This document shows, piece after piece, positions 43,083-54,424 of a stretch of 64,000 bases of DNA; positions within the stretch are counted from its first letter, which is position 1, and every line of letters begins with the position of its first letter. Source of the stretch: Procambarus clarkii (taxonomy: Eukaryota; Arthropoda; Malacostraca; Decapoda; Cambaridae); the NCBI RefSeq assembly GCF_040958095.1, contig NC_091188.1, positions 41,751,387-41,815,386 on the forward strand, in the 5' to 3' direction. The notes beneath the pieces were generated by a model. The model made no database searches and had not been told where the DNA came from. It saw nothing but the letters and a program-made list of their open reading frames with translations. The position numbers were made by a program, and so were the translations under genes.

Positions 43083-43591
43083 GAACAAATCCACAAGGGC
43101 CGTGACGAGGATTCGAACCTGCGTCTGGGAGCATCCCAGACACTGCCTTAATCGACTGAGCTATGACAGGGTTAAAAGAGTTAAAACCAAAGTTCTACTG
43201 AACTTACTGGATCCCGTAGCCTCTCCGAGGCACAAACCCTGTCGTAGCTCAGTCGATTAAGGCAGTGTCTGGGATGCTCCCAGATGCAGGTTCGAATCCT
43301 CGTCATGGCCCTTGTGGATTTGTTCATTTGATGCATCATGTTAGTGTGATCTCTACGTGTAATGATGTAAGGGCGAAGAAGGAGAACGGCCTATTGACAT
43401 AGCTCGGGTGCAGGGGGAAGTTGTGTAAAATCCTGGTTTGTGCCTCGGAGAGGCTACGGGATCCAGTAAGTTCAGTAGAACTTCGGTTTCAACTCTTTTT
43501 AACCCTGTCATAGCTCAGTCGATTAAGGCAGTGTCTGGGATGCTCCCGGATGCAGGTTCGAATCCTCGTCACGGCCGTTGTGGATTTGTTC
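43083..43591. mobile_element. Compound foldback built from three tRNA-like SINE units
   Basis: There are tRNA-like units at 43083-43170 (-), 43238-43325 (+) and 43503-43591 (+). Each has A-box tagctcagtcgattaaggc and B-box ggttcgaatcc. 43434-43591 is the reverse complement of 43083-43237, including a non-tRNA stretch (gttctactgaacttactgga, gcctctccgaggcacaaacc). This gives a hairpin with ~155-bp arms. Confidence 0.8.
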
Positions 43592-43655
43592 TCTTGAGGT
43601 TCATCTTTGACACCCACCTCTTTTGGTTGTTGCATGCCCGGTACCTATAGACTCA

Positions 43656-43856
43656 ATGTTGACCAAACCACACACTAAAAAGTGGAGAGACGACGACGTT
43701 TTGGTCCGTCCTGGACCATTCTCGAGTCAATTGAGTGGACCCTTCACAATCAACTTGAGAATGGTCCAAGACGGACCAAAACGTCGTCGTCTCTTCACTT
43801 TCTAGTGTGTGGTCTGGTCAACATATTTTAGCCACGTTATTGTGACTCCTCGTCTG
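43656..43856. mobile_element. Foldback element (GGTCCGTCC family)
   Basis: The left arm gttgaccaaaccacacacta, cgacgttttggtccgtcctg and the right arm in reverse complement end in cgttattgtgactcctcgtc. This copy has compact arms. Confidence 0.75.
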
Positions 43857-44336
43857 TATACTGTATAGACTCTATGCTCCAAGGACCTTATGTTAATCCA
43901 AGTTTTGTTGCAAATCTACTGGGGCAGAAAGAGGTGAATGCTCCTACATTTGCACTCCTCACTAGTACTGTCTAAACTGAATAATAGATGCCCCGCTTAT
44001 TTGTTGACTTTGTGATGACTGCTATCACTGGAGATAACTTTATCTTATCTTTTTTTTGATTTCTTACATTTCTCTTGATGGGTGGACTATTGTCGGGTCT
44101 TTTATCATATTCTAGACACTGTAATTTAATATTAATACATTTGTACTTCATGATCATTTAATCATATAGAATAGAATTCCTTAAGACTGAAAGTAAAGCA
44201 GGAAATAATTTTTCATTATTTTAAGTCATTGTTATACCCAATTGTTATTTTGACTAAATAGTAGTAAACTTGAGTCGAGACATGACAATACAATCTTTGA
44301 GGTTTTGTATATGAGAAAATGTGCCCACCTATGCAG

Positions 44337-44594
44337 GGGCCAGATTCACGAAGCAGTTATGCAAGCACTTACGAACCTGTATATCTTTTCTCAATTTTTG
44401 GCGGCTTTGTTTACAATTATTAAACAGTTAGCGAGCTCCGAAGCACCAGGAGGCTGTTTATAACAATAACAACAGTTGATTCGGAAGTTTTCATGCTTGT
44501 AAACTGTTTAATAAATGTAACCAAAGCCGTCAAAGATTGAGGAAAGATGTACACGTTCGTAAGTGCTTGCATAACTGCTTCGTGAATCTGGGCC
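44337..44594. mobile_element. Foldback/MITE with ~110-bp arms
   Basis: It begins gggccagattcacgaagcag and ends with the complement (ctgcttcgtgaatctgggcc). The two arms remain ~85-90% complementary for ~110 bp (ttatgcaagcacttacgaac, ctttgtttacaattattaaa). The centre is gctccgaagcaccaggaggc. Confidence 0.85.
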
Positions 44595-44599
44595 CTGGG

Positions 44600-47500
44600 A
44601 TATTACACCAGCTAACCAGTTAAAATTCAAACAGTTTTAAGTTGACAGGTTTTTGGTTTAGTCTTATTTTTATTACTTTTGTAATTTGTTTTGCTGAGCT
44701 ATCGTCTGAGTGTTATTTAAAGTTCACAATCACTAATGAAAATGTACTATTGCTAATTGTGAATGTTACATGATTTTATTTATTTTAATACTATAAACTA
44801 TTTTCATTTATTTTACATCCATGACGTATTGGCATCCTTGGTGATATTTAGCGCCCTCTGATTATTTTGCGTATTTGATGGTGCTACATAGCCTTCCCGG
44901 TTTGGTGCCTTCTTTTGATAATTACTTACTTACTTTACATCCATGAGACTATAAACTTATTGGATTTCTTGGTCCAGAATAAACAAAGTTTTATTCACTT
45001 GGATCATTTTTAGATTCGAACCCGGGCCTGAAAAATGAGAGCACTAATCTAGCAAACACCTAACCCAAGGAGAGCTAAAAGTCTCTGTTGGGTACCAGTC
45101 AGACACTTCTAGTATCCATCGTTATTGTGTGTGCATCCATACTTGCTTGATACCTGCTTGATGGGGTTCCGGGAGTTCTACACCCTGTGCCTGGCCCGAG
45201 GTCAGGCTTGACTCCATGGTGTGGTTAGTTGGATAATGGTTTTGTAGCCTGAGTTTCAATCTCTGATGATCCAAGTTAATCAAATGCTACTTCCCATTGT
45301 ATTATGAATGGAAGCCTATATAAACCAAGTGTTTCAGCCAAGAGTTGACACTTGAAGTTTGTTACTTCATTGCAACATAGGAATGAGTTGATACTCAAAG
45401 TGTGCGATACTTTGTGGCAACGGAAATGTGTAAGTCTGTTAAGTCAAACTTTGTGTCAAGTTGTCAGCTGGCAAAAATGATTGATTATGGTGATGCTCAT
45501 GAACTGATCAGTGCCTTGTAGTGTTAAACATAATTTCAAGTGCAGATTTGTCCTTGTATAATAGTTTCCTGTCAGTCACGTTTCTAGCTTTTTTTATATG
45601 CTTAAATTTAGGCTAGTAGTGTATCCAGGTTTATTTGGCCATTTGTTTAGGTATTGCAGTAAATGGTTGTCTTTCAGTAGTATGTCGTTCATCAGTATTA
45701 CTTTTGAAATAGGTGTTAGTATTGATCACGGTGATACAGTAAGTGGTAGCATTGTCTTGGTGTGGAACTGAAAGTGGTATCCTTTAGCATGGGTACAGTA
45801 TGCATCGTTACTGCAAACATATTTACAGTAATGTAGCAGATGACAGGTCTTTGTTAAAATTTAATGGACTTGACTGTATAACATCAGATGGTACTTTTTG
45901 TGTGTTTTAAAATTACGTATATGTAAGTCCTGTGATGTTATTTTAGCAGATTTTCCATAATTTGAATATTCCTTTAAAATCCTAATTTATTTTTGTGTGT
46001 GTGTGTGTGTGTAGATATTTATTTTTGGGTTGGATTATTTTATATTGTGATGTAAGAATAATTTGTTAATGTTCCATTGCAAACTTTACATGTTTAGTTC
46101 TGTACTGTAGATGATTTGACTACAGACTGAGGTTAAGGTACAGTACGCCTTATAGAAGGAATGGTAAGTATGCAATATGGTAAACAGAATATCAGTTTGT
46201 TATAATGGTTACAATGGATGATGCATGTCATGATGACATCAAGGCCGGACAAACTGTAAGGCGAGACTGTAAACTGCAATTGGCAGAGATGTCAGGTTGT
46301 GGTAGGTGCCTATAGTCTAAGTCCATCTGGTGAGATGGCTCGGCTGAGGTGGTGATGCTCCTGGCTGCTTTGTGCTGATAGTGATCTGATGGTGTGTTAT
46401 CATGCTCTTATATGTATCGGTTTGCCAGCTTCGCTCAGACCAGAGCTGCTTACAAATTGGTGTAGCAGTACTTGCTAGCAGTGCTGATGTAGCTGCTACA
46501 GTTTGGATCTGTATACTGTATAATGACTTGGAATTAACTTCCTAAGACAAAATGTCTTCCTTTTTGTATGATTTTGATGTGTTTGTGTGTGTGTGTGTGT
46601 TTGTGTGTGCACATGTGCATGTAGTTCATGGTTAAAAATAAATAAAAATTTTATACAAATTATTCTACAGTATTTGATGAGCTGTATTTTATTTTCCATT
46701 GTTCCTGGAATTTTCTGTAAACATATCTGAAAAATTCCAATTTAATATTTACAGAATGTGAAAGTGTTAATTGTTTAAAGGACATAAGTCAAGCTGTCTT
46801 GCTGTCATATTACTAGAACTAAAATCTAGCCCATGTTCACGGTGTGTATTCTTCAGCTACGAACACTTGATTATGATGCATATACCAAAGTATGTACCGT
46901 ATATAAGTTTAGATTGACATCTATTGTTTGTGTTTTATCCAAGTTCTTTTAAACTTTCTGGATAAAATGATGACTAAATTATCCTAAGTTGCCACATTGT
47001 TGTGACTCAAGGTAATTATTATATTTATACAAATATTTATCCATAAAATATACTGTGTATAATAGCATATTGTACATATGACTTTAAGTACATAGAGTAG
47101 TAGTACTTTTGTATGACATCCTTATAGTGTTGTACTAGATAATGACAATATTATCTATGCAACCATGAGGAGTAGACATTTTAAGCTCACTTTGAAAGTG
47201 TTTTGAGTAGAGCTGTAGCAAGATTCTACCTAATACCCAGCATCATGTTGGATAGCAAGAGTGTGTGTGTGTGTGTGTGTGTGTAAGTAGAAGTCTAAAT
47301 GAGATTTTGTGTCAACATTTTCATGTAGATGGAAGAGTAACACTTGCTTAACAGTACTTCATAATTAATCATGTGTTATTTAGGCACATTGTACAGATTA
47401 TATTTTGTTCAATAGACAGATTTCTTCAGCATTAATTTAATTTCTGTTGTTGGTGACAGGAAGCCTGTGCTTAGGGTTATTAAGGTCCCTTAAAGTCAAC

Positions 47501-48640
47501 TACTGACCTAACCCAGGATGCAACTCACAATAGTTGCTTAATGCAAGCATAACCTTCCACACAGATGATGATCAAAATAGTTATTTATGTTGATTGCTAC
47601 AGTAGAGTCCATTAACTTCCACAGTGTGGTACATTTTGTGCCTTCCATGTTGGGAAAGAAATGGCGTCATGCATAAGAGATGGCATCATGCTCTTTGGTA
47701 TCCAGAACATTTTTCATATCTTGTCAAATTTATTCTCGGCTTTAAGACAAAGCTGGTCATTGTAAAAATAATTAAATGTTAATGTAATTGTTTCTGAAAT
47801 ATCAGTCCCAACAAACATTCATTATCAGCTATTAAAAAAAAACAAGTACCCTAGATTTACTTTAAAGATAGAAATATGAACAAATTGCATAAATTAATAG
47901 TAACAGTTTAATTTCTGTTAACTAAAAATGAAAGGAATATTGTGTGTATATGTGTGTACGTATAGATGTATATATATTTTGTGCCTGATAACCAGAACTG
48001 CATTACTTGGCCTAGTATGCCAGGTCCAATTTGCCTAACAGGCCAAATGATTTTTGTTAATTTCAAATATTTCTTTCCAGATTGGTTCTTTTCTTACAAT
48101 AATCTATTATATTAGGAACATGAATTACTGACTTAGTTATGTTAAGTTAGAATAGGTTAGGTAAGGTCAAGTTTCTTTGTTAGTTATGAATAAAAAAATA
48201 TATCAAATATGTAATTAAAACTATCATTCCATAAGGAAATTTTGTTTTAAAAAATATAATATTTCAGGAAACTTCAGCTTTTCAGACAACTTGGCCTATT
48301 AGGTACAACATATATATATGTATATACTGTACATACATATATTTTATTTATTTATTTATATACAAGAAGATACAATGGGTCATTAAAGTACATATGCTGG
48401 TGGGTGAGTGATGCATTCTTGCACAACCACTAGCATACATAGCTGTGTACTTTACTGTATATGATACAGTCCTTGAATATTGGGAATTTCATTACTAAAA
48501 ATACATTGTCCAATAAAATAATAGCTCAAATATTAAATATTGATGACATTGCAAATACAAAATAAATTGTAGCCAAACATTGAGTTATTTTTAATGATCC
48601 TTCAGTGATAACCTACAAGAGTTAACACTAACTTTTGTAA
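44600..48640. other. GBA2 3' flank, largely featureless
   Basis: AT-rich sequence without recognisable coding exons. 45150-45232 holds a short minus-strand piece of the 8.2/12.1 kb LINE family tail (cttgatggggttccgggagt). (GT)n runs occur near 45997, 46577 and 47263. A degenerate LINE-type tail may lie at 48340-48440. Part of this could be a long 3' UTR of GBA2, which sequence alone cannot show. Confidence 0.5.
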
Positions 48641-49759
48641 TTGTCAGGAAATATTTGCTACTGCAAATATTTATCTACTCAAACTTAACAGAGGGCCACT
48701 AAAACTAGTGGCCTCAATGAGGACAGGAAGCAGGCAGATTGTCAAAGGTCCCCCCCATTTTCCTTGATGACCCTGTCTAGGTGAAACTTAAAACCTGACC
48801 AGTTTTGGCATTTACGGCTTCGGTGTGTAGGTGGTTCCATGGGCTTATAACTTTGAGGGTGAAAAAGCATCTGATCTCGGTCCTACATTAAGGTTTGTTG
48901 AGTTTTAAACCGTTGCTCCTGGTTTGTGTTACATCTGTCCTTTTGAAGAAATTGTCAGGATCAACATCCTCCAACTTTTTAAGTACAATATTTTAAAATT
49001 TTAAAGGAAAACTGCTGTGTCAAGCCTGGTTTGCAGTGTTGTTAGGCCTGTGGCCCTCAACCGTTACTGATACGAGACATGACTTTGCTAAGGAATGACT
49101 TGTTGCCCAGTGTTACACTTTCTCCAGAGCAGCTATGTCTTAATGAAGATGAGGTCTCCATGTCTGGATACAGTAGTCCAAATGTGGATGCACCAGAATA
49201 TTTACAGTTGAATCACTTCCTTCTTTTCCTTAAACTCAAAGATACGCTTGATTATTCCAAGGGTTTGGTTTGCTTTTCTAACTACTGATCCTACCTGTTG
49301 TGCAATTTACAGTGAATTGTGAATTTTGACTCCAGTGTCTTTTTCTTCATCTATCTACTGCAAGGTAATCTTATTAATTTTGTAGTTGTGACGTAGGTTG
49401 TTATGCCCCACATGCAAAGTCTTGCATTTCTTGAGATTAAAAAAGCATTTGCCACTCTAATGACCTCTTGTCAATTCATACTGAATTGACAAGAGGTCAT
49501 TAGACTTGCAAATGCTTTTTAACACTTTGCAAGGCTTCAATATCATTTTCATTTCCCACTTTACCATAGATTTTGTGTCATTTGAAAATATGATCATGTG
49601 GTTTATAATATTCTCATCTGTCATTGCTGTACATAACAAAAAAGGGTTGGCCCCAAAATGGACTCCTGTGGCACCCCACGTACCACATTTCTCCAGCCAG
49701 ATTCATTCCCATTTAACATGACTGTCTGTTTTCTTTGTTTTAACCATTGTTTATCCATA

Positions 49760-50042
49760 ATTTTTTTTTTTTTTTGAGATATATACAAGAGTTGTTACAT
49801 TCTTGTACAGCCACTAGTACGCGTAGCGTTTCGGGCAAGTCCTTAATCCTATGGTCCCTGGAATACGATCCCCTGCCGCGAAGAATCGTTTTTTCATCCA
49901 AGTACACATTTTACTGTTGCGTTAAACAGAGGCTACAGTTAAGGAATTGCGCCCAGTAAATCCTCCCCGGCCAGGATACGAACCCATGACATAGCGCTCG
50001 CGGAACGCCAGGCGAGTGTCTTACCACTACACCACGGAGACT
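49760..50042 (-). mobile_element. tRNA-derived SINE, family 1
   Basis: The T tract at 49761-49775, the tail complement gtacgcgtagcgtttcgggc and the head complement ccactacaccacggagactg mark a full-length minus copy inserted in the LINE. Confidence 0.92.
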
Positions 50043-50227
50043 GTAAATAGTATTCTACCATTTATTCCAAGTGCCCAAATTTCTTTGCTAGTTTTGCATA
50101 TGGTACCTTATCAAAATCCATGTTTTCTACATCCACAGAAAGTCCTTTGCCTGAGTAGCTGGTTACCATTTCCAAACATGTGAGCAGGTTTATAATGCAG
50201 GATCTATTTTACAAAACTGTTTGCTTT

Positions 50228-50503
50228 CTTTTTTTTTTTTAGATATATACAAGAGTTGTTACATTTTTGTACAGCTACTAATAAGCGTAGCATTTCGGGC
50301 AAGTCCTTAATCCTATGGTCCCTGGAATACGACCCCCGCGAAGAATCGTTTTTACAAGCAAGTACCCATTTTACTGTTAAGTTAAACAGAGGCTACAGTT
50401 AAGGATTTGCCCCCAGTAAATCATCCCCGGTCAGGATACGAACCCAGGACAAAGCGCTCGCGAAACACCAGGCGAGTGTCTTACCACTACACCACGGAGA
50501 CTG
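50228..50503 (-). mobile_element. tRNA-derived SINE, family 1
   Basis: A second full-length minus copy, ~190 bp from the first, with a T tract at 50228-50240 and head complement ccactacaccacggagactg ending at 50503. It is more diverged in the tail (ctaataagcgtagcatttcg). Confidence 0.92.
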
Positions 50504-51465
50504 AACCTACACCACCAAGAGACTGAGACTCTTGCTGTGAGTTGGTGAATGATTCCTTTCCTTAGAATTCTCTCTATGAGCTTGCAGGTGTGTGATGCCA
50601 AGCTGATAGGACAGTAGTTTTCAGCTGATTTTTTTTCTAATAGGCATGACATTTGCATATTTCCAAGCTATGGCTACTATCCCCTCGTCCAGAGATTTTC
50701 TGATAAGGAGTTTCAGTGGTAGGCACAGTTACTCTGTTGGTTCCTTTATGATTTTGAATTGAATTCCATCTACACCTGGGACTTTTGAGCCTTTTAATTT
50801 GTTAATGCCCTTGCAGATTATGTCGCACATTGTGGGTATATTTCTTAATTCATTCTCATCGCCTCCTTCAAACATTTGTGTGGGCGTTGGGATGTCATCT
50901 AACCTTTCTAGTGCACACTGATGTAAAGTATTCATTCTGTGTGTTTGCTGCCCCTTTATCGTCCATTATAACTTGGTTAGTCTCATCTTTTATCTGTCCT
51001 ACCAAGTCCTCTGTTTTGGTTTTACTTCTATATAGTTCAGTATAGGCATAGAATGCCCTAAGACCATACTTTGTTTTGGGAAAGTTTTCTTTCATTGTTT
51101 CTTTTGGCTGATCTGATTACCTGGGTGGCTGAGTTTAGTGCCCTCTTATATATATACTGTATATCATAATCAATGATGTTCATGGATTTATATCTTCTCT
51201 AAAGGGAAAGCTATTCTCATATCACTTGCTTATATATGGTGCATACACCACAACTCCCTCCAATAAGATAGGAGGATGGAAAAACTGTTACCTGTAAATA
51301 GGGATAGGATTATAGCTTGCGTAGTTAGTGCTAATAAGTTACGCCATTAAGATGATGAGATAATTGAGCGATCATAAGGTTTACTCGCTACACATTCCTG
51401 AAGTTGTCGTTTATACACTACAAAACCTGTGTGTAAATCACGACAATTAACACGTGATGAAAAAT

Positions 51466-51585
51466 GTGACAGTGTCAGACCACGAAGGTAGAATTGAAAC
51501 AGGAATTTCCTTAAATACTTTTTTATTTAATAATACATCTTCAGAAGGGTGTTTCAATTCTTCCTTCGAGGTCTGACACTGTCAC
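51466..51585. repeat. Inverted repeat with ~36-bp arms
   Basis: The left arm gtgacagtgtcagaccacga.. pairs with ..tcgaggtctgacactgtcac, with only a few mismatches over ~36 bp and a ~45-nt AT-rich loop. Confidence 0.88.
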
Positions 51586-51843
51586 TACAGAACATGAACG
51601 TATTTAAACGTTGCAATGAATAATGAGAGCAATCATTATATGGCTGGCGTAATAAGAGGCGAGCATTAGAGCCTCTGGTGGTCAGAAGCTTAACTGTATT
51701 AGAGGTTGACAGTTTAGATATTATGGTGAAGTAAGAGTGAGACGTGGCGCTTCTGGGAGTCCTGCTTCTTAACGTCTGGCTCATTTGTGGACCAGCCGCC
51801 GTCTGGGAGTCCCCGTGTGGCAGCCGTCATTAATCAATCATAA

Positions 51844-51874
51844 TATAAAAGGGAGTGTTCGGGTGTGTACTTCA
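51844..51874 (+). promoter_or_regulatory. Candidate TATA box plus initiator
   Basis: TATAAAAG at 51844-51851 lies 30 nt upstream of the A in a TTCATATT initiator-like site (A at 51874). The spacing is ideal for a metazoan core promoter. No coding exon is recognised downstream, so its target is unknown. Confidence 0.3.
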
Positions 51875-52036
51875 TATTGTTATTCGTTATTATTTTGTAT
51901 ATTTTATGTATTTAGACAAAATCTAGAGATGATTGTCAGGTGGCAGCCATAGGTGTAGCCGCTAGTTGAGTCATTAGGCCGCTGCTGGTGGCCTTAATAG
52001 TCATGCCAGTAGTTAGCCTTAAAGCCCAACATCAAT

Positions 52037-53170
52037 CTTGAGGTTATCTTGAGATGATTTCGGGGCTTAGCGTCCCCGGGGCCCGGTCCTCGACCAGGCT
52101 TCCAGCTGTCTAGCTCCCAGATACCTATTTACTGCTAGGTAACAGGAGGGATCATCAGGGTGAAAGAAATGGTCACTGCTTGCATCACAAGCGGGGATGT
52201 TTCTGGCGGGGAAGAAAGAAACAATTGCGCAGCGCATCCCGCGGCGTTGCGCGGGCAGTTTGGGGCCGTATAAATACGGGCGAACAACGGGGCTCCGCCT
52301 CACTCCGCCTGCCCTCGCCGCTGCCCTCGCAAAACCCCACCCTCCCCCACCTTTTTGCAAGCGGCTGCTTTTGTACCCCCGTCATGCTTTGCACAGTTGT
52401 CCCGAATGTCTCCCCACTGCATGTGGGAAGGGGGGTGCAGCGCCGGTCCCCAAGTGTCCCGCTGTCCGCAGCTAATACTTTGCCCAGTCTAGGTGCTAGT
52501 AAGCCCTACTTGTAGTCACACCCCCTTCTCCTTATCCATTAGGTCTTTTACGGCCTCTTGGCCGGGTACATTACGTGTTATGTGGTCTCTCACTTATTAG
52601 TTATTCTTTGTGTCCTGCCTGTTATATCCTAGTGTTATATAATTACTACACATTTGCACTCGGCCTTAATTCTAGTACCAGTTAACCTTTAGGTTTCTGC
52701 AGAATTAGTTTCCATGTCACTATAGGCTAAGGTCTCATACTTACTACGGGTGTACCTTTTAAGTTAAATCTAGTCCTTGGAATTGTTACTGTTAATTCTT
52801 ACTTTATATATTTACTTTATATATTTACTTTATATATTTTAATATAAACGTTATATATTCCTTAAATTATATTTGAAACTTTGTATATTTACATGTTCAA
52901 TATTAAGTTTTATATAATATCAACTTTGTTAAGTCTATAATATAAACCGTGTTTAATATAAACTTTATATAATTACTTACTTTATGTGAACTTTATATAT
53001 TTACATGTTCTGCAGAATTTAATCTTCAATAAACTGTAACGCCCCATACTGCCAGTATCTTTCTCCCCCTGGTCAGAAAAGTGCCCATTTGTTTCGGCCT
53101 CCACCGGGGATCGAACCCGGAACCTCAGGACTACGAATCCGAAGCGCTATCCACTCAGCTGTCAGGCCCC
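52037..53170 (-). mobile_element. tRNA-derived SINE, family 2, split by a solo LTR
   Basis: The SINE tail end (gaggttatcttgagatgatt, cccggtcctcgaccaggctt) occupies 52037-52169. The tRNA-like head (cctccaccggggatcgaacc, ctcagctgtcaggcccc) occupies 53076-53170. Joining the two gives one continuous family 2 copy, with gaaa duplicated at the break. Confidence 0.88.
52170..53075 (+). mobile_element. Solo LTR of an LTR retrotransposon
   Basis: This 906-bp insertion begins TGGTCACTGC and ends CCCCTGGTCA, with TG..CA termini and a 4-bp target duplication gaaa (52166-52169 and 53076-53079). It has a GC-rich 5' part with a TATA box (gtataaatacggg near 52268-52280), an AT-rich R/U5-like part with actttatatatt repeats near 52800-52850, and AATAAA at 53028-53033. 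No internal coding region is present, so it is a solo LTR from recombination. Open frames inside it are not genes. Confidence 0.8.
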
Positions 53171-53450
53171 GTTAAAACAACCCATCGTTGTTTTAACGTT
53201 GTTTTATCAACCCCGTTAATCGCAGTGTGATTCATTCCCGAGTTTCGCTTCACGATTTTGCGTGTCATCCTTGCGCAGGGGCCATGCTTCGACATTTTGA
53301 GGAAAATCTGAATGACACGAGAAATTTTGGCCACAGATTGTGTGAAGATGGTGGGGGGAAAGGGGGGGAGGGGGTGCAGAGTAGTGCGGTGAGCATGATT
53401 CAGAATGATGGAAGGAGAAGGGCTCGTATGATGAATTGACCTAAGGTCCA
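53170..53450. other. Unassigned spacer
   Basis: Short palindromic words (aaacaacccatcgttgtttt) and a G-rich stretch near 53350. No gene recognised. Confidence 0.4.
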
Positions 53451-53780
53451 CCATCTACAGTCGCCTCGACGGGGACAGGAAGTCGGCGACTTGTCAAAGG
53501 TCAGCCTTCCTCCCATTTTATTGAGGATTTGTCTTGTGTATAATGTTAACAAGAGGAATGACTCGGCATTTACGACTTGAGTGGTTAAGCGAGTTCATGG
53601 ATTAATAACCCTATTGGGGGGGGGGGGGGAACACACCTATTTTCTGTGTTACATTGTGGCTTGTTGAGCTTGAAGCTGTTGTCCAGTCTGTGTCAAATAT
53701 GACATTTTAGAGAAGTGGTCTGTATTAATGACCTCCAACTTGGTCAGTATTATAAAGGTCTCGGCTGTTGTTTATTTATA
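53450..53780 (-). mobile_element. LINE 3' fragment
   Basis: It is homologous in the same orientation to 48680-48960 (gacaggaagt..gacttgtcaaaggtc, catttacgacttgagtggtt, attgtggcttgttgagctt). It contains a ~15-bp G run at ~53616-53630. Confidence 0.6.
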
Positions 53781-53969
53781 TAACTACAAGTTACATTGGG
53801 TTTCTGAGAGTACATAACATGATGTGTTGTTTATTAGACGAGCCAAAAACGAGCTATTATTTGTTTATTAGACGAGCTAATTAGACGAGCCAAAACTAAA
53901 TACTACGAAGATAAATTTACCCAAATAAAGAGCAACATTAAACAAACTTGGAGAACAATTTCTCAAATA

Positions 53970-54356
53970 TTGGGATCAAAGAAGTCTTTAAATAACAAAC
54001 CGACTCTCCTGTCTAATAACGATGGTCAGCTTTCAGCCTCTGATTCTGCTACTGAGTTCAATAGGTTCTTCTCTTCCATTGGTTCATCCCTTGCAAATGA
54101 TATTCCATCTTCCAGTACAGACATTAATGACTATCTTTCAGGTAACTATCCACAGTCTCTGTACCTAAAGCCTATTAATTCCACTGACGTCAATGAGATA
54201 ATCCTTTCCCTTAAAACCAAGTCTGGTGCCCTTGAGGAGATACCAACTTTAATTTACAAAAAAGCCTCCAGATCTTTAGCCCCTGCTATTGCTTTGCTCT
54301 TCAACAAGTCACTTGAACTCCAAACCTTCCCAGATATTCTAAAAAAGCGAGAGTAA
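53970..54356 (+). pseudogene. LINE ORF2, N-terminal open part (frameshifted)
   Basis: It encodes ATEFNRFFSSIGSSLAND, LKPINSTDVNEIILSLKTKS and AIALLFNKSLELQTFPDILK, the typical connection region before the RT fingers. It ends at a stop caused by a shift in the A run around 54342; the neighbouring frame continues with the expected V-T-P-V-H-K motif. The piece is the start of the same protein as the next entry. Confidence 0.85.
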
Positions 54357-54424
54357 CGCCTGTCCACAAATGTGGTAATCTCACAGATGTTAACAACTAC
54401 AGACCTATATCTATCCTGCCAAAC

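Larger units (their letters stand above)
48660..51130 (-). mobile_element. LINE with degenerate reverse transcriptase, interrupted by two SINEs
   Basis: Minus-strand pieces in order are: 51095-50895 (connection region), 50935-50729 (INKLKGSKVPGVDGIQFKII), 50658-50510 (AENYCPISLASHTCKLIERI), then after the SINEs a P-Q-x-S-I-L-G-P motif near 49650 and the FSNDTKS remnant of the FADDTK box at ~49580. The 3' half runs to ~48660. All frames are broken. A homologous 3' fragment is at 53450-53780. Confidence 0.82.

Noticed and set aside
43238..43325. Possible functional tRNA gene
   Set aside because: A and B boxes are recognisable, but the unit occurs several times with shared non-tRNA flanks and in inverted pairs, which fits SINE heads rather than a tRNA gene.
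52180..52515. 111-codon frame in GC-rich DNA
   Set aside because: It lies entirely inside the solo LTR promoter region; openness follows from GC-rich composition.
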